DNA of 64,000 bases from Kingdonia uniflora (taxonomy: Eukaryota > Streptophyta > Magnoliopsida > Ranunculales > Circaeasteraceae): assembly GCA_014058105.1 (NCBI GenBank), contig JACGCM010001948.1, forward strand, positions 3,658,001 through 3,722,000. Reading direction: 5' to 3'. Under the pieces are notes generated by a model. It did not search any database. It saw only the letters and a list, made by a program, of their open reading frames with translations, and had not been told where the DNA came from. Every line of letters starts with the position of its first letter. The first letter of the stretch is position 1. Both the position numbers and the translations under genes were made by a program. Positions 1 to 11,910 of the stretch are shown piece by piece.

Positions 1-69
1 CCGTACCACGGACGTATTACGGTATGTCAGAAGAAAAAGCGGTTGAAGTTAAGGATGACTTTTACCATA
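1..69 (-). mobile_element. Left remnant of Tat element B1 (3' internal region)
   Basis: Read on the plus strand these bases encode a peptide (VPRTYYGMSEEKAVEV then a DDFYH stretch) that matches the end of a small ORF in element B2 at 62278-62460 (VPPTYHGMTEEEVAEAEDDYYH). In B2 that ORF lies between the 3' LTR and the antisense gene. These bases are therefore the internal 3' part of a minus-strand Tat element whose 3' LTR lies off the left edge. The match stops at position 69, where the LTR of element A begins, so A has split B1. The rest of B1 resumes at 20392. Confidence 0.75.
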
Positions 70-664
70 TGGGGTTTGGGGTTATTTGATAGGCATGAAA
101 AATGCCTATTTTTGTCATTAAATTTGCATGATCTAGAACCTTATTTATTGTTTTATTGGGCCTAATTGAAGTATGTTTTTATTATTGCAAGTAAAGAGAC
201 ATTTGTGATCAAACCGCTCTTAAAGCCCAACTCTTACAAGTTAAAGAGTTGTTGGAGATGACCAATTGTCAAGAACTGCTAGAGATGGCCTAGTTGTCAA
301 GAGTTGTTGAAGCTGCTGGAAGACTTAGTAGTCAAGCCTTGCTAAAATATCTTCACAAAACCAGGAGTTGTTGAGAGTGAGTAGGACTTTTATTAGAGGA
401 TAAAGAGATAGAGGAGAAGAGGGGAGAGCTTATCTTTTTTTTCTCTGGAACCACTGTAGCTTTATTCTTCCAGAGAATTATATTATTTTTGGAGAATCTT
501 GGGAAATCAATGTAAGTTCTTATTCTTATCAATGATCAATTATTTATTTTTATTTTTATTTTTATTTACACAATTTGATATGAGAAACACGGTTCTATCT
601 ATGCATCCCTAAAGAATGACAACCCTAACTTATACAACAACACCTGATTTGATACGGTCTATCA
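70..664 (+). repeat. 5' LTR of element A
   Basis: Starts TGGGGTTTGGGG and ends GGTCTATCA. It aligns over its whole length with 19782-20391, with scattered substitutions and small indels. One indel lies near the start, where this copy has a short inverted repeat (GGCATGAAAAATGCC). The start at 70 is set by where homology to element B2 stops. Confidence 0.85.
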
Positions 665-667
665 AAT

Positions 668-685
668 GGTACCTTTGTCGGGGAG
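668..685 (+). other. Primer binding site of element A (tRNA-Asp-like)
   Basis: TGGTACCTTTGTCGGGGA lies three bases after the LTR end. It is a diverged form of the site complementary to the 3' end of tRNA-Asp (TGGCGCC followed by GTTG and CGGGGA) used by Athila elements. It sets the plus orientation of A. Confidence 0.75.
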
Positions 686-1653
686 AAGAGGAGGAAGGGG
701 AAAGGGGAAGGTAAGAGAGAAGAGAAGAAAAAGTTGGGAGGGGAAAAAAGAAAAGAGGGGGAGGAAAAAAAGAGAAAAGGAAGGGTAAATGAGGTAGAGA
801 AAAAAATGAGGAAAAGGAGAGAGGAATAAGAGAAAAGAAAAAGGGAGATATGAGGAGTGGGGAGGAGGGAGGAGGGAAAAGAGTAAAAAAGAAAAATTAG
901 AGGAAATAGTGGATAGTGAAAGAGGGAAAATGGGATAATATGGAGGAAGGGATGAGTTGAGGGTATGAAAAAGGAAGGGGATGGATGAAAAAAGTGAGAA
1001 GAGTGTGGAGGTGGTAAGGGGAAAAAAAGAGGAAAAAGGGGGGTGAGAGAAGAAAGGTGAAAGGAGTTGAAGAGAGGAAGAATAAGTAAAAGGAAGATAG
1101 TGAGGAGGTGGAAAAGGGTGAAAGGAGAGGAAATAAAAGTGGAAGGGAGGAAAGGGGGAGTAAAAAGGGAGAGGGAAGGGGGGGGGGAGTGAGGAGATAA
1201 ATAGAAAGGGAAGTGGGAGGAAGGGGTGAGTAGAGAGAGAGAGTAAAAAATATAAAGTAAATAAGTGAAGGGGAAGAGGAAGAGAAGAAGGGGGTAGGGA
1301 TGGGGGGTAGTAGGAGAGGGGGGTAAAGAAAGAGGTGAATAAAGGTGAGAGTGGAGGTGGGGGAAAAAAGGATAAGAAAGGAGGATAAGAGGAGAGGAGG
1401 GATGAAGGGGGGTAAAAGGAAGAAAAGATGAGGAAAGTATGGAAAAAGATAGATGAAGAGGTAAGAATAAAAAAGAAGAATAAGAGGAGGGGGTATAAAG
1501 AGGATGAAAAAGGGAAATAGAAGGAGTAAGGAAAGTGTGAGAGTGGGTAGTAAGGTGTGGAAAGTAGTAAAGGAAAAAAGGTGAAGAATTAGTAGGTGGT
1601 GTAAGGAAAAGAAGTAAGGAAGAGAGGAAGAGAGGAAGAGAAGAAAAAGAATT
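680..1653 (+). repeat. Cytosine-free purine tract, 974 bases
   Basis: Reading line by line, there is no C between the C at 679 and the C at 1654. The stretch is A and G with scattered single T. It has no fixed repeat unit, only variants of GGAAGAGGAAAA, GGGG and GAGAGA. It lies directly downstream of the primer binding site in the untranslated leader. Open frames over it on the minus strand are only the absence of stops in a pyrimidine strand. Confidence 0.95.
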
Positions 1654-3779
1654 TCCCTTTAGTCTTTAATGAATATACCCACAAAAAGAAGTAGGGTTTT
1701 CAGTGAATATACCCACAAAATCTCTCTCAAATCACAACAAAATTCTCCATCTCTCTCTCTAAAAATATCGGCTCTCTCTTTCACAATTTCTCTCAGCAAT
1801 CGACGTTTGAGTTGGGTTTACAAAATCTTACTAAAACCTCTATCTGATTTGGGGGTTTTAATCTCTTCTTTGAGAGTTTTAAGCTTTGATTTGGGGGTTT
1901 TTACACTCCTGATTTCCTCTAATTTGGTCTCTCTAAAACGTATCTGATTTGGGAGATTTACACTTCTGCATTTCTCTTATTTGTGTTCGATTTCTTCTAT
2001 TTTGGTCAATTTTTGTCACCAATTTCTCTGCTTGATCTCTACTCGTCCGTAAAATTTTGATAATGCTATAAAGCTCACTGACAATGGAATTAGCAGATAG
2101 AACAATTGGGTTTCAGTTATCTCTCGTCAGCTTATCCATATTTGCGTACTATACCTTCTGGGTCATCATCTTGCCATTCGTGGATTGTGGGTGTGCTTGA
2201 ATTCATGCTTTGAGGTTTACTATGTGAAGAGCTGATGATTGCATATAGTGGTGGTGATTGCTTCTCAAATTATTTGGTGTTCGTTTTGGCTGAAGATAAG
2301 AGGATTTCTGATTGATGTTCTGTGATTGAAGTTCTAAAATTATTTTGTAGCTAATGTATCCTTGGTGATTCGTACAAAAATTTGATTTGGTTTGCAGCTG
2401 TGATTTGGGGCTGTTAACGGTTTTGGCGATTACAGAAGAATCTGGCGTGCCATTAATTTGTTGTTGATTTGGGTTCGATTTGGGTTCAGTTGTTGATTGA
2501 TTTGGATTCAGCTGTTGATTTGCCTCTTAAATTACTGCTGAATCCTTAAAGCTTGGTAGCTGTTATTTTGATTGTGTTTGTGACGGGGGTTGTTATCATA
2601 ATCTTCGTCGCCTAACAGTTTCTTTTGTATAACTATGTTCGTATCCACCAAGTATTATAGAGCTTGTTCTTGCGAAGAACAAGTATGGTCAAACAACTGT
2701 TGTTTAAAAGCTATACATATGTATTCCTCTTGTAGGAACGACGGTATCTTTTTCTCGATCTGGACAGTTGGGTAGCATCTTTGCTACATACTTGGTTCAG
2801 GAACACAGACATGCATAAGTATTGTTTTTCAAGTTATTAAAGGAAATTGACATGGTCGATTAAAGCAAAGCGACAAAGCCAACATAAAAAAAAGCGATAA
2901 AGCCAAGAAGACTTCTAGTTGTTTAAATTTTTATGTATTTTTAGTATTGTAAGGATTGAGAAAATGTTTGTGTAAAGTTTAATGAGTGACGCTGTGAGGA
3001 AATTATACTCTGCTGCAGGTACTACTTCGGAACCCCTACTCAGGCCAGAAATTGTTTCAACGCGTACTTCACAAACAATCCTGAGTGGGCCTTCCAAATA
3101 GTTTTACCAGGGTAACCAAACGTGCCCCTAAAAAGACTGCCTTGTAGGTAATCATCTTTTCACCACACCCTTCCTGTCGCAGTACATCGTTGTTCAACTA
3201 TTGTTTGATTGATTAAATGTTTAATTTTTGTAACTACGCCTAGATAAGGGTGAACCAAAATGGGATTTCATCACCCGTGCGTGCCCACGCATTAGGACTC
3301 TGGGAGTTTATCACCCAGTTTTTAATCTTTTTCGGTATTGACAGTCCCGACCGCTTTAAAAGATTTTTAGATAAGAAACCAAAAAACATAGTTAATCAAA
3401 AGGCTTCACTCGGACCTGGATCAACACGCTCAATAGGAAAGCCTGATAAGCAGCTACATTTGCTGGAGGACGTACGTTCCCTGGCATAGCTAGTGTGGAT
3501 AAGTGACTCTAAGCGGTTTGCCCTGCCTTCCAGCACAGGTGACTCTAGGTAACTAGATAGCACGCTAGGTAACTAGATGTTAAAAACAACTCAAGTGCGA
3601 ACCGTTCTACTGTCAGGAGTAGGAGCATTAAGCCCTGAGATCGGGTTCACAACTTAACTTAAAAATGAGACCAGTAAAATGTTCTTGAGTGTTTGCATCA
3701 TTCTTAAGTATTATAGTGTGTTCGCATATATTGATTGAGTTGAATTTTAAATTGGGGTAACACCCAAACTCGGACTAAG
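1654..3779 (+). other. Untranslated leader of element A
   Basis: A 2.1 kb stretch between the purine tract and gag. It is T-rich at first (TCTCTCTC runs and gatttgggggtttt-like repeats, 1730-1960). No domain is recognised in either strand, and the short open frames look like chance. Long leaders before gag are usual in Athila elements. Confidence 0.6.
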
Positions 3780-5253
3780 AACGCTGTTAGAATCAATAGG
3801 AGCGGGACTGATGGGATTAATGGTCCTGAATCTGCTGTTGCTAGGAACTATCCTGAACGTCCTGCTGCTGCGGAGAGAATCACTCTCTGTAATCGAATGC
3901 ATCCTATAGTTGTGTGTAAACCTTCGTGTATTGTGATTCCTAGAAATGTAGAAAACTTTGAGTTAAAACCGAGATTCTTGTCTATGCTTCCCAAATTTCA
4001 TGGTAGTCCCACTAAAAATCTGTATAACCATTTTAGGGATCATATGCTTATATTAAACTTCAAACGTATTACAGAGGATTCTCTAAAATGACGTGTGCTC
4101 TCTTTTTCTCTTATGGAAAACGCACGCGATTGGTTGTACACTCTTGAAGAGAACTCTGTAAACATATTTGAAAAACTCGTTAAGGAGTTTTTAAAAAAAT
4201 ATGTTCCTAACCATAGAACTGCTAAGATACGACAGTATTTATAGCTTCACGCAAAATCAAGGAGAGTCATTATATGACTGCTTACAAAGGTTTAGGCATT
4301 TAGAGCAAGGATGCCCACATCACGGGATTCAATTGATTAATATAGTTCAAACTCTCTATAAAGGTCTAGATTATTATACTAGAGCCCGTGTTCAGCCTAT
4401 CTGCGCGGGTATGTTTGATGAGAAAACTGACACCGAAGCTTAGAAATTTTTAAATGATGTAGCGGATAAAACCTACCAATAGCAAATGATAGGAGAGGAA
4501 AGACCTTGTCACAGTGCAAATGTGCACCAAGTGGACTCTAATTCAGAGTTTGCCACTCTTAGAACCATTCTTAATAAAATTGAGAACTTAGAGGTCGGAA
4601 AAAGGGAGAAACACCCTACCACTTCTTCTGTTAACCATGTGGCGATGCCACTTTGTGTGGTTTGTGAGAGTTCAGACCATCTGGTCCAAGATTGCCCTGA
4701 CGTGCTTAGTTTAAAAGAGGGTGGGAAGGACCAAGCCAATGTTATGTATCAACATCCCAATTGCCAACCTTTTAATGGTGGATAGAATAATCATTCTAAC
4801 AACTCCAATTCTCGGGGAAGTAGAAATTACCAAGGAGGTTCTTCTGGTAGCTCCCCTTATCAATCGCACAACCAAGTAAACCATCACCAGTCTAGTTCTT
4901 CGTGGTAACAAAATTTCTCATACCAAGCTCCCCTTAATGTGCCTTATGTTCCTCCACACAATAGGAATTTGCCTACTCCAACCACGTCCTTAGAAGATAC
5001 TCTGAAGGTATTTGTGCAAGTAACCCAGTCGTCTATTGCCAAACTTGAGAACCAAATAGGTCAAATGGCAATAGAGAAAAGCACGAGAGACAAAGGAATG
5101 TTCCCTAGTCAAACTCAAGCTAATCCTAAAGGGAATACTGAACATCCTAGATCTTCCAATGGTGATGAAGGCAACGCCATCATTTCTATTAGGAGTGGTA
5201 CAAAAGTTGATAATCTAGTAAAAATGCCCAAGGAACCCGAGCTGGAAATTTAA
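3780..5253 (+). pseudogene. gag of element A (broken)
   Basis: Gag polyprotein, which forms the virus-like particle. Visible pieces include FELKPRFLSMLPKFHGSP (about 3957-4010), a TAKIRQYLYSFTQNQGESLY block (about 4218-4277) with LEQGCPHHGIQ just after, and a CCHC-like knuckle around 4655-4697 (CVVCESSDHLVQDC). The YSFTQ-GESLY-CPHHGI series is the retrotransposon gag core of the Athila/Tat branch. In-frame stops occur at about 4089, 4441, 4783 and 5251, with frame changes between the pieces, so no full product can be made. Confidence 0.75.
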
Positions 5254-5658
5254 AGTAAACTCATAGAAGAACCTGTGAGTGAGGAAGAAACTGTGATAAC
5301 ACATGTTCAATGGCTAACTCATTTTCCTCAGCGGTTAACTCTGGCTAAGAAGGGAAATGCCTATGAGGAGATTTTAGGGATTTTAAGTATTGTGTGATTA
5401 ACATTCCTATTCTTACGACTATAAGGCATATTCTTAATTACGCAAAATTCCCCAAAAATCTTTGCACCTTAAAATGACACATACATGTCCCGAAAAAGTC
5501 TTTTCATGTTTACGAGAGTGATACGTCTATTCTTTTAGATGCACATGTTAGTTTTGTCCTTTTGCGTAAATCCCTTCCCAAATATAAGGATCTGGGATGC
5601 CCTACTATTTCATGTTTGATTGGGACCCGTAAGATAGGAAAAACTTTACTTAATTTAG
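5254..5658 (+). pseudogene. gag-to-protease linker of element A (decayed)
   Basis: Lies between the gag pieces and the clear protease block and should hold the end of gag and the start of protease. Short readable runs exist (for example around 5560-5640) but stops are frequent, so no domain is assigned. Confidence 0.4.
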
Positions 5659-7740
5659 GTGCTGCAAGCTGACCGATCTATTAGGATTCCTAGGGGTGTA
5701 GTTGAAGATGTGCTGATCCAGATTGAGCAGTTTATTTATCCAGTAGACTTTGTTGTGTTAGATATTGAGCCAGTGGCAAACCCTGAGGACGAGATCCCTG
5801 TGATTCTTGGTCGCCCCTTTTTGGCAACAGCTAATGTGATAATTAATTACCGTAATGGAATTATGAAGTTGACCTTCGGGAACATGACAGTTGAATTAAA
5901 TATCTTTAATGCGTCGCATTCCCCTTCTAATTCTGAACCACTCGAGTGCAATATGATCTAAAGTCTTGTGAGTAACACTTTTGAGAGGTCAAGTACCTCA
6001 GATTCTTTAGGGGCATTTTTGGCCCACTTTGACGAAGATTGTGAGGACGATTCGTACATCCATGAGGTTAAAGCCTTATTAGATTTGACTTTAGAAATTT
6101 CAGAGCCGGAAGGTGAGCATGAAATCTTAGATGTTAAGAAACCCATTCCGGAGGCTCAAGTAGCCTCCCCAAAGATAGAGCTTAAACCTCTTCCCTCTGA
6201 CCTTAAGTATGTCTTTCTAGGTCCAGACAAAACTATGTCCGTCATTACTACCGCTGACCCAGAACCCCTTCAGGAAGAGAAGTTGATTCTTGTTCTTAAG
6301 GGAAATACGAAAGCTAATTGCTGGAGTATAGAGGACATTAAAAGAATTAGTCCCTCGGTTTGCATGCATAAAATCAAATTTGAAGATAATGCCAAAAAGT
6401 CCAGGGAAGGACAATGGAGATTGAACCCGACAATGGCCGAAGTAGTTCGGAAAGAGATTTTAAAACTCCTTGATGCTGGGATCATCTATCCCATTTCCGA
6501 TAGTCCTTGGGTTAGCCTGATCCATGTTATCCCGAAAAAGTCAGGAATCACCGTTGTAAAGAACGACAATAATAACCTCGTACCCACTAGAACGACCACT
6601 GGATAGAGAGTCTACAAAGACTATATGAAGCTTAATTCAGTCACTAGGAAAGATCACTTATCCTTACCTTTCATTGACCAGATGCTCGAGCGGCTTGCTG
6701 GGCACAAATTTTATTGTTTCTTAGATGGCTACTCTGGGTACAACCAAATACCCATCGCACTGGGAGACCAGGAGAAAACAATTTTTACATGTTCTTTCAG
6801 CACTTTTGCCTATCGTCACATGCATTTTGGCTTATGCAATGCTCCTGCGACATTTCAGCGTTGCATGTTAAGCAATTTTTTTTGACATGGTAGAACAATT
6901 CCTTGAAGTTTTCATGGATGACTTCTCATTGTTTGGTAATTCATTTGACCAGTACCTTCATCATCTTTCCCTAGTATTACTCAAATGCCAAGAAAAGAAC
7001 CTTATTTTAAACTGGGAGAAAGGTTACTTTATGGTGAAAAGAGGTATGGTTTTGAGGAATATCATATCTAAAAAATGAATAGAAGTTGACCAGGCTAAAA
7101 TAGATGTCATTTCTAACCTCCCCCCACCACGAAATGTCAAGGACGTCCGTTCCTTTCTAGGACATGTAGATTTCTACAGTCGTTTTATCCAAGATTTTAG
7201 TAAGATTTCTTGTCTTTTAAGTAGCCTTTTGGCTAAAGATGTGGCCTATGAGTGTGATGTTCCTTGTATTGTAGCTTTTGATAATCTTAAGACCTAGCTT
7301 ATAACATCACCCACTATTTGACCACCTATCTGGAGTGAATCATTCGAGTTAATGTATGATGCCTCTGATTATTCTGTAAGCGCTGTTTTGGGACATCAGA
7401 TTGATAAACGTCCCTATGCCATTCACTATGATAGTAATACGTTAAATGATGCCTAATTGAATTACACGACCACCAAGAAAGAACTCCTGGCCATTGTTTA
7501 TGCGCTAGAAAAATATAAATCTTATCTTATAGGATTTAAATTAATTGTTTACACGAATCATGCCGCGCTTTAACATCTTTTGTCAAAGAAAGATGTTAAA
7601 GCACGGCTAATCTTGTGGGTATTACTTTTGTAGGAGTTTGACTTGGAGATTTAAGACAAAAAGGGGGTCAGACAATGTAGTAGCCAACCATCTTTCCCGG
7701 ATAGTGATTGAGTCTGTTGATGAGTCTTTACCAATTAGGG
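5659..7740 (+). pseudogene. Protease, reverse transcriptase and RNase H of element A (broken)
   Basis: Protease end at 5659-5961 (VILGRPFLATANVIINY, the typical flap and end region). RT spans about 6190-7080: SVCMHKIKFED, LKLLDAGIIYPISDS, IPKKSGITVVKN, YSGYNQIPIA, FGLCNAPATFQRCM and the active site EVFMDDFSLFGNS at about 6906-6945, so the two catalytic Asp are present. RNase H blocks follow: LMYDASDYSVSAVLG (about 7350), LNYTTTKKELLAIVYA (about 7456) and VYTNHAAL. Stops occur at about 6604, 7076, 7296, 7454 and 7571, and there is a frame change near 6880. These blocks are most like Athila pol. Confidence 0.85.
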
Positions 7741-7759
7741 AATCCTTCCCATATGAATA

Positions 7760-8741
7760 GCTTATGGATGCAAATTTAGTTCCTGAGTTGCCTTGGTTTG
7801 TAGACATTGCTAATTACTTAGCCACATATACCATTCCCCATCATTGAACTAAACCTGACAAAGATCGCTTCTTTAGTCAAGTGAAGTACTTCTTTTGGGA
7901 TGACCCATATTTGTTAAAGTATTGTACTGACCAAATCCTTAGGAGATGTGTTCCCCTGTCTAAGTATACCAATATTTTATCATTTTACCACACCCAAGCA
8001 TGTGGAGGCCACTTTATCTCTAAGAAGACCGCGACAAAAAATTTGTAGTACAGTTTTTATTGGCCTACCTTATTTCAAGATGTGCATGCATTTTGCAAAG
8101 TGTGGGAGAGATGCTAGAAAATGAGAGCCCTTTCTAGATGAAATATGATGCCCTTATACCCTATTTTAGTTATTGAACTTTTTTATGTTTGGGACATTGA
8201 TTTTATGGGTCTTTTTCCCAAATCTTTTGGATATGAGTACATCCTAGTTGGAGTGGACTATGTATTAAAATGGGTTGAATCCATCCCTTCGAGAAGGAAT
8301 AACAATACAGTTGATCTTAATTATTTAAAAGAAAATATTTTTTCTCGATTTGGAACACCTAGGGATATCATTAGCGATGGAGGGTCACATTTTAACAACA
8401 AAATTTTGATGCCCTTGCCAAAATGTATGGTGTAACCCATAAGGTGACAACACCTTATCATCCGCAAATGAGTGGGCAAGTCGAAGTTTATAATCGGGAG
8501 ATCAAAAATATTCTCCAAAAGATGGTTAACCTAAATCATAAAGATTGGTTTGTAAGATTAATTGATGCACATTGGGCTTATCGTACTGCATATAAAACCT
8601 CGATTGGAATGTCACCTTATCGACTCGTTTATGGCAAGGCATGCCATCTTCCTGCCAAACTTGAGCATAGAGCTTTTTGGGCAATAAAAATGCTTAACTT
8701 TGACACTTTAACGGCTGGGTCCCACCGTAAGCTACAACTTT
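7760..8741 (+). pseudogene. Integrase of element A, cut by element C
   Basis: Zinc-binding region around 7970-8120, where FYHTQACGGHF is readable. The core starts at [13 protein letters not shown] (about 8194), followed by DRIV-type [12 protein letters not shown] (about 8369-8404) and [16 protein letters not shown] (about 8456-8503), so the DDE triad region is represented. The frame changes near 8420. The C-terminal reading ends at SHRKLQLL; homology stops at 8741, where the LTR of element C begins. The remainder of the integrase is not found downstream of the insertion cluster. Confidence 0.8.
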
Positions 8742-9377
8742 TGTAAACTCGAAGTGGTCTGGAATTAGCTCTTACACCAATATACCTGTGACAAAATCTA
8801 ATGGAAAGCAAAAAATGACACATGTGTTTAGCATGAAAAACCTATGAATATGTAAAAAAATCACGACCTCGGGTTGAGGATTTTTATAATAGTGACGTTT
8901 ATTGCTTGAGGTTAATATCTTATTACAAGTGATCTCTAGACTTAGAAATGATTGATCTTGGGAATAAGAAGTTTGAAGTTTTGAGAAACTAGAAAATATA
9001 GTTTTCTTGGTGATTTCTCGTGTGATTTTTTGGTCCTTGTCTTTTATTGAACTTTTTATTTATATAGATTTTTTCCATAGTTCTTCATCGTGCTAAAGCA
9101 CGTTCTCCGAACAATGTGGTTAGTGGCAGTTGACTGAGTAGCTATTGAGTTCGCGAAAGACAGGTATTTTGACTTGTTCAGGTTTTTCTGTTTGAGCTGG
9201 ACCAATGTTTTTCATCAGTTAGTGAAGTAGGTAGTAACGCTGACTGGAGAAGCAATATGGAGAATGTGTGGGCCTGACGTGGAGGTAGGCAATGTGAAGA
9301 ATGTATGGGCTTGATGTGGAGATAGTTTTATCTGGAGATAGCTCGATTTAGGTAAGATCAAGGGGTAGGCCTCTACA
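8742..9377 (-). repeat. 3' LTR of element C
   Basis: Plus strand begins TGTAAACTCGAAG and ends CCTCTACA. It matches the LTRs at 31565-32157 and 61351-61930 along its length, for example gctcttacacca, aaaaccacgacctcg-like, gcttgaggttaatatcttattac and taaagcacgttctcc. It is the longest and most diverged of the three copies. Confidence 0.85.
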
Positions 9378-9396
9378 ATCCCCCCCTCCCCCCTCA
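9378..9396 (-). other. Polypurine tract of element C
   Basis: The minus strand reads GAGGGGGGAGGGGGGGAT directly before the LTR start TGTAGAGG, which is where plus-strand DNA synthesis is primed in LTR elements. It fixes this LTR as a 3' LTR in minus orientation. Confidence 0.75.
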
Positions 9397-9710
9397 CAAC
9401 CGAAGTCACGAGTGGCTTGGGTTGAGAAAGAATATTTGGGTATACGGGTTAGAAATTTGAATAAGAAAAGAAGTAATGATGGTGTTTGACTATATGAAAA
9501 ATGTACGTGTCAAGGGGGGATGTACGTGCATTGAATGTTGATGGGAATATTGATGTATGTGACGGTTAGGGTTTTAAGATTTTCGTCTACATTGAATGAT
9601 GACGCTTGGGGAAACGTACCTACACAATAAGCTTCAGAAATGATGTCATTGTTGCTATAAGTAGAAGAAACGAGTATAGAAAAAGTAGGGAGCTATTAAT
9701 TTAGTGCCTT

Positions 9711-9718
9711 GTATAAAA
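9711..9718 (+). promoter_or_regulatory. Possible TATA box of the antisense transcript in C
   Basis: GTATAAAAG lies 38 bases before the ATG of the small antisense ORF at 9756. Element B2 has a comparable GATATAAATAG before its own small ORF. It is a motif match only. Confidence 0.4.
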
Positions 9719-9755
9719 GCTGTGAAAACCTGATTGCGTGTAAGCATGAGTTCTC

Positions 9756-9945
9756 ATGAGTGTGGTGAGGTCAGAGGGTGATTTGGAAAAGAGAGATAAA
9801 AATAGATTAAAATATAAGGCAAAGGGCAATGATGGGAAAGTGTTTTTACCAAAAAGGTGTAAGACGTTTGGCATGGATAGTGGAGGGGATGTCTCGGTTC
9901 CAAAATTGAAGATGACTCGTACGAGGCTCAATAACTGCCAGCAGT
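9756..9945 (+). pseudogene. Small antisense ORF of Tat element C (truncated)
   Basis: Starts MSVVRSEGDLEKRDKNRLKY and is clearly related to B1 20802 onward (MSAGRSERDFGRRDRNILKY). Shared blocks are NDGKV, KRC and the final NNCQQ. The function is unknown and no known domain is recognised; it is basic and polar. It runs opposite to gag-pol, just inside the 3' LTR. The homologous reading ends at the LINE junction at about 9945. Confidence 0.55.
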
Positions 9946-10019
9946 TTTATGGGGAATTTGATTTTGTAGCTCTGTATCTGTTTGATTTGGAGAGTGGGTA
10001 TTAGTGTAGAGCTTCAAAT

Positions 10020-10600
10020 GTCCAAACATTTACTAATATGTTGAAATCAAAGCCAATGGATGTCACCAAGCTTCCAGTTCCAGAGATGATAGGCAAGTAT
10101 CCTTCAGTTCAAATATTTGGGAAATTGATCGTGAAAGGGTTGGAAAAATTGTGGTTGATGATTTATGAAAACTTTGGGGAAAAGTTTTTATATAATCCAA
10201 TTGTTTTGTGAAGAAGATAAAATGAGGGTTTGGAGAGGAGATCCATGGCCGATCAACAACCAATAGTTGAGGTTATCACAGTGGACTCCAAATTTCTACT
10301 CCATTAATAATCAAATAAATTCTTGTACAATGGTTTGGTTGAGGTATCCAGGCATAAAATATTGGGATAAGGAATCTTTGCTTGCTATTGCAAAAATAGT
10401 TGGTAATCTGGTTCATGTTGATCCTGTAAATACTGGCTTTTATGCAAGTGTAATGGTGGAGGTAGATTTTGCCAAACCAATTCCTTATAAGGTTCTAATT
10501 GAAGGAGAGGTCGTACTGGGTAATGTGCCTAAATTTTGTAACCAATGCAAATTTGTTGGACATGTTATATATGAATGTAGAGAAGTTCAAAAGATATAAG
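10020..10600 (+). pseudogene. LINE ORF1 (DUF4283-like, zinc knuckle)
   Basis: RNA-binding ORF1 protein of a plant L1-like LINE. The first part (10100-10260) is readable with one frame change, including MRVWRGDPWP at 10222-10251. The open frame 10267-10599 contains NFYSINNQINSCTMVWLRYPG, NTGFYASVMVEVDFAKPIPY and a CCHC knuckle, CNQCKFVGHVIYEC. This arrangement of DUF4283 followed by one knuckle is typical of plant LINE ORF1. The start codon is not clear. Confidence 0.75.
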
Positions 10601-11589
10601 GGAGAAGGAGGCAAAGAACAAGTCTGAGGATATGGGTGATGAAGGAGTAAAGAAAAAGAGCAAAAGAAACAAAAAAACAAAGAAGAAGGATAATATAAGT
10701 GTTAAAAATCTGGATAAAGAAAAGAAGGATGATAAAGTGGTTGATCTACAAAAGAATATGAATAAAGGAAAAGAAGTTAGAGAAGAGTCTTCTCCAGTTA
10801 TTAGAGCTGAGATGGGTAGTTTTAATGGAGAAAGTTCCAATCTATCTTTTAAGGGATTTTATGAGAGACCATTAGTAGATTATGTGAGCTCTGAGAGGTT
10901 ACATTAAGCTAATTGTGAGACCTTAAACATAGCTATTGATCAAATTCCTTGCAGCTTACCTTAACCATACTTAGTAGATCAGGGTAAAGATGTTGGTTAT
11001 CTGGATTGTATATATGGGAAGGTAGGTTCAGGTGAGAAGCATACTAATGGTAGCGAGATGGAGACTGGTGTAGAATGGTCTTTTGCTATTAGTAAAAAGA
11101 ATATAAGAACAAGTTGGCGAACAAAGCTAAAAGTACTGATCTAGGATCTCCTCCTGTAACTAGGTCAATAGCTAAATCTAAAAAAAGATGCTTTTAATGC
11201 AGATCTTGTATTGGAACTGCAGGGGGATTGGTAATGTAAGGACCAGATCAACCCTCAGAAGGCTTGCAAAGTAGAATAGCCATGTCATTGTGGTTGTGGT
11301 AGAGCCAAGGCTACTCAAAGTAATGTTTGAAGCTAGGTTTGGGAATTTGTCTGCTGATTTCATTAGTAACAATAATAATGAGTTGACTAACATTTGGATC
11401 TTGTGGCATGCTTCGTTGACCAGACTTCAAGTGCTCAATTGGTCTGATCAACAAATCACAGTTTGGTTTGAAGAATCAATTGTGACTTTTGTGCATGCTA
11501 AGTGCTCGGTGGTTTGTAGAAAAGATTTATGGAGTGACTTGGGAGGTTTTAAAAGTATTAATACCCCCTGGATTATAACTCATTACTAG

Positions 11590-11910
11590 AATCAGCGTCA
11601 ATGGCCACTTCTCTGGCCGTGGCTAATACCATTCGCTATGGGTATCCTCGTGCCCAGGGTCGTGTCAACTGGGGGTGTGGCTAATGAATCAGATTTAGCC
11701 ACAGATAGTACCGTGGATATTTCGTGGCTATTAATGCCCATTGGATACATTATAAACCGTGGAAAATGGCTCCATTGGCTGCGAACTTTCCCACGTAATA
11801 TCCCATGGCTAATACCTGTCAATCATCACTATAATATTTCTGGCTAATGCTTACCACTATTTTTTCTATGGCAAATACTCGCTATTTACTACAAAACTAG
11901 CCGTGGCTAA
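11590..11910. repeat. Left subterminal repeats of the CACTA element
   Basis: Short motifs in both orientations: GCCGTGGCTAA, GGTGTGGCTAATG, TTTAGCCACAG, TTCGTGGCTATTA, CCATGGCTAATA and GCCGTGGCTAAAG. In CACTA elements such arrays bind the DNA-binding protein encoded by the element. The same motif is found at the right end. Confidence 0.75.

Larger units (their letters stand above)
8742..9945 (-). mobile_element. Truncated Tat-type element C (3' LTR plus 3' internal part)
   Basis: Same family as B1 and B2 but a diverged subfamily: a minus-strand 3' LTR (8742-9377), a polypurine tract on the minus strand, a promoter-like stretch and a small plus-strand ORF homologous to B1 20802-21000. Homology to B1 ends at about 9945 (ataactgccagcagtt), where LINE sequence takes over. 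No second LTR is seen, so the 5' half is lost. C landed in the integrase of A. Confidence 0.75.

Noticed and set aside
1669..1947. 92-codon open frame after the first purine tract
   Set aside because: Low-complexity Ser/Leu reading of TCTCTC repeats in the leader of element A; no homology.
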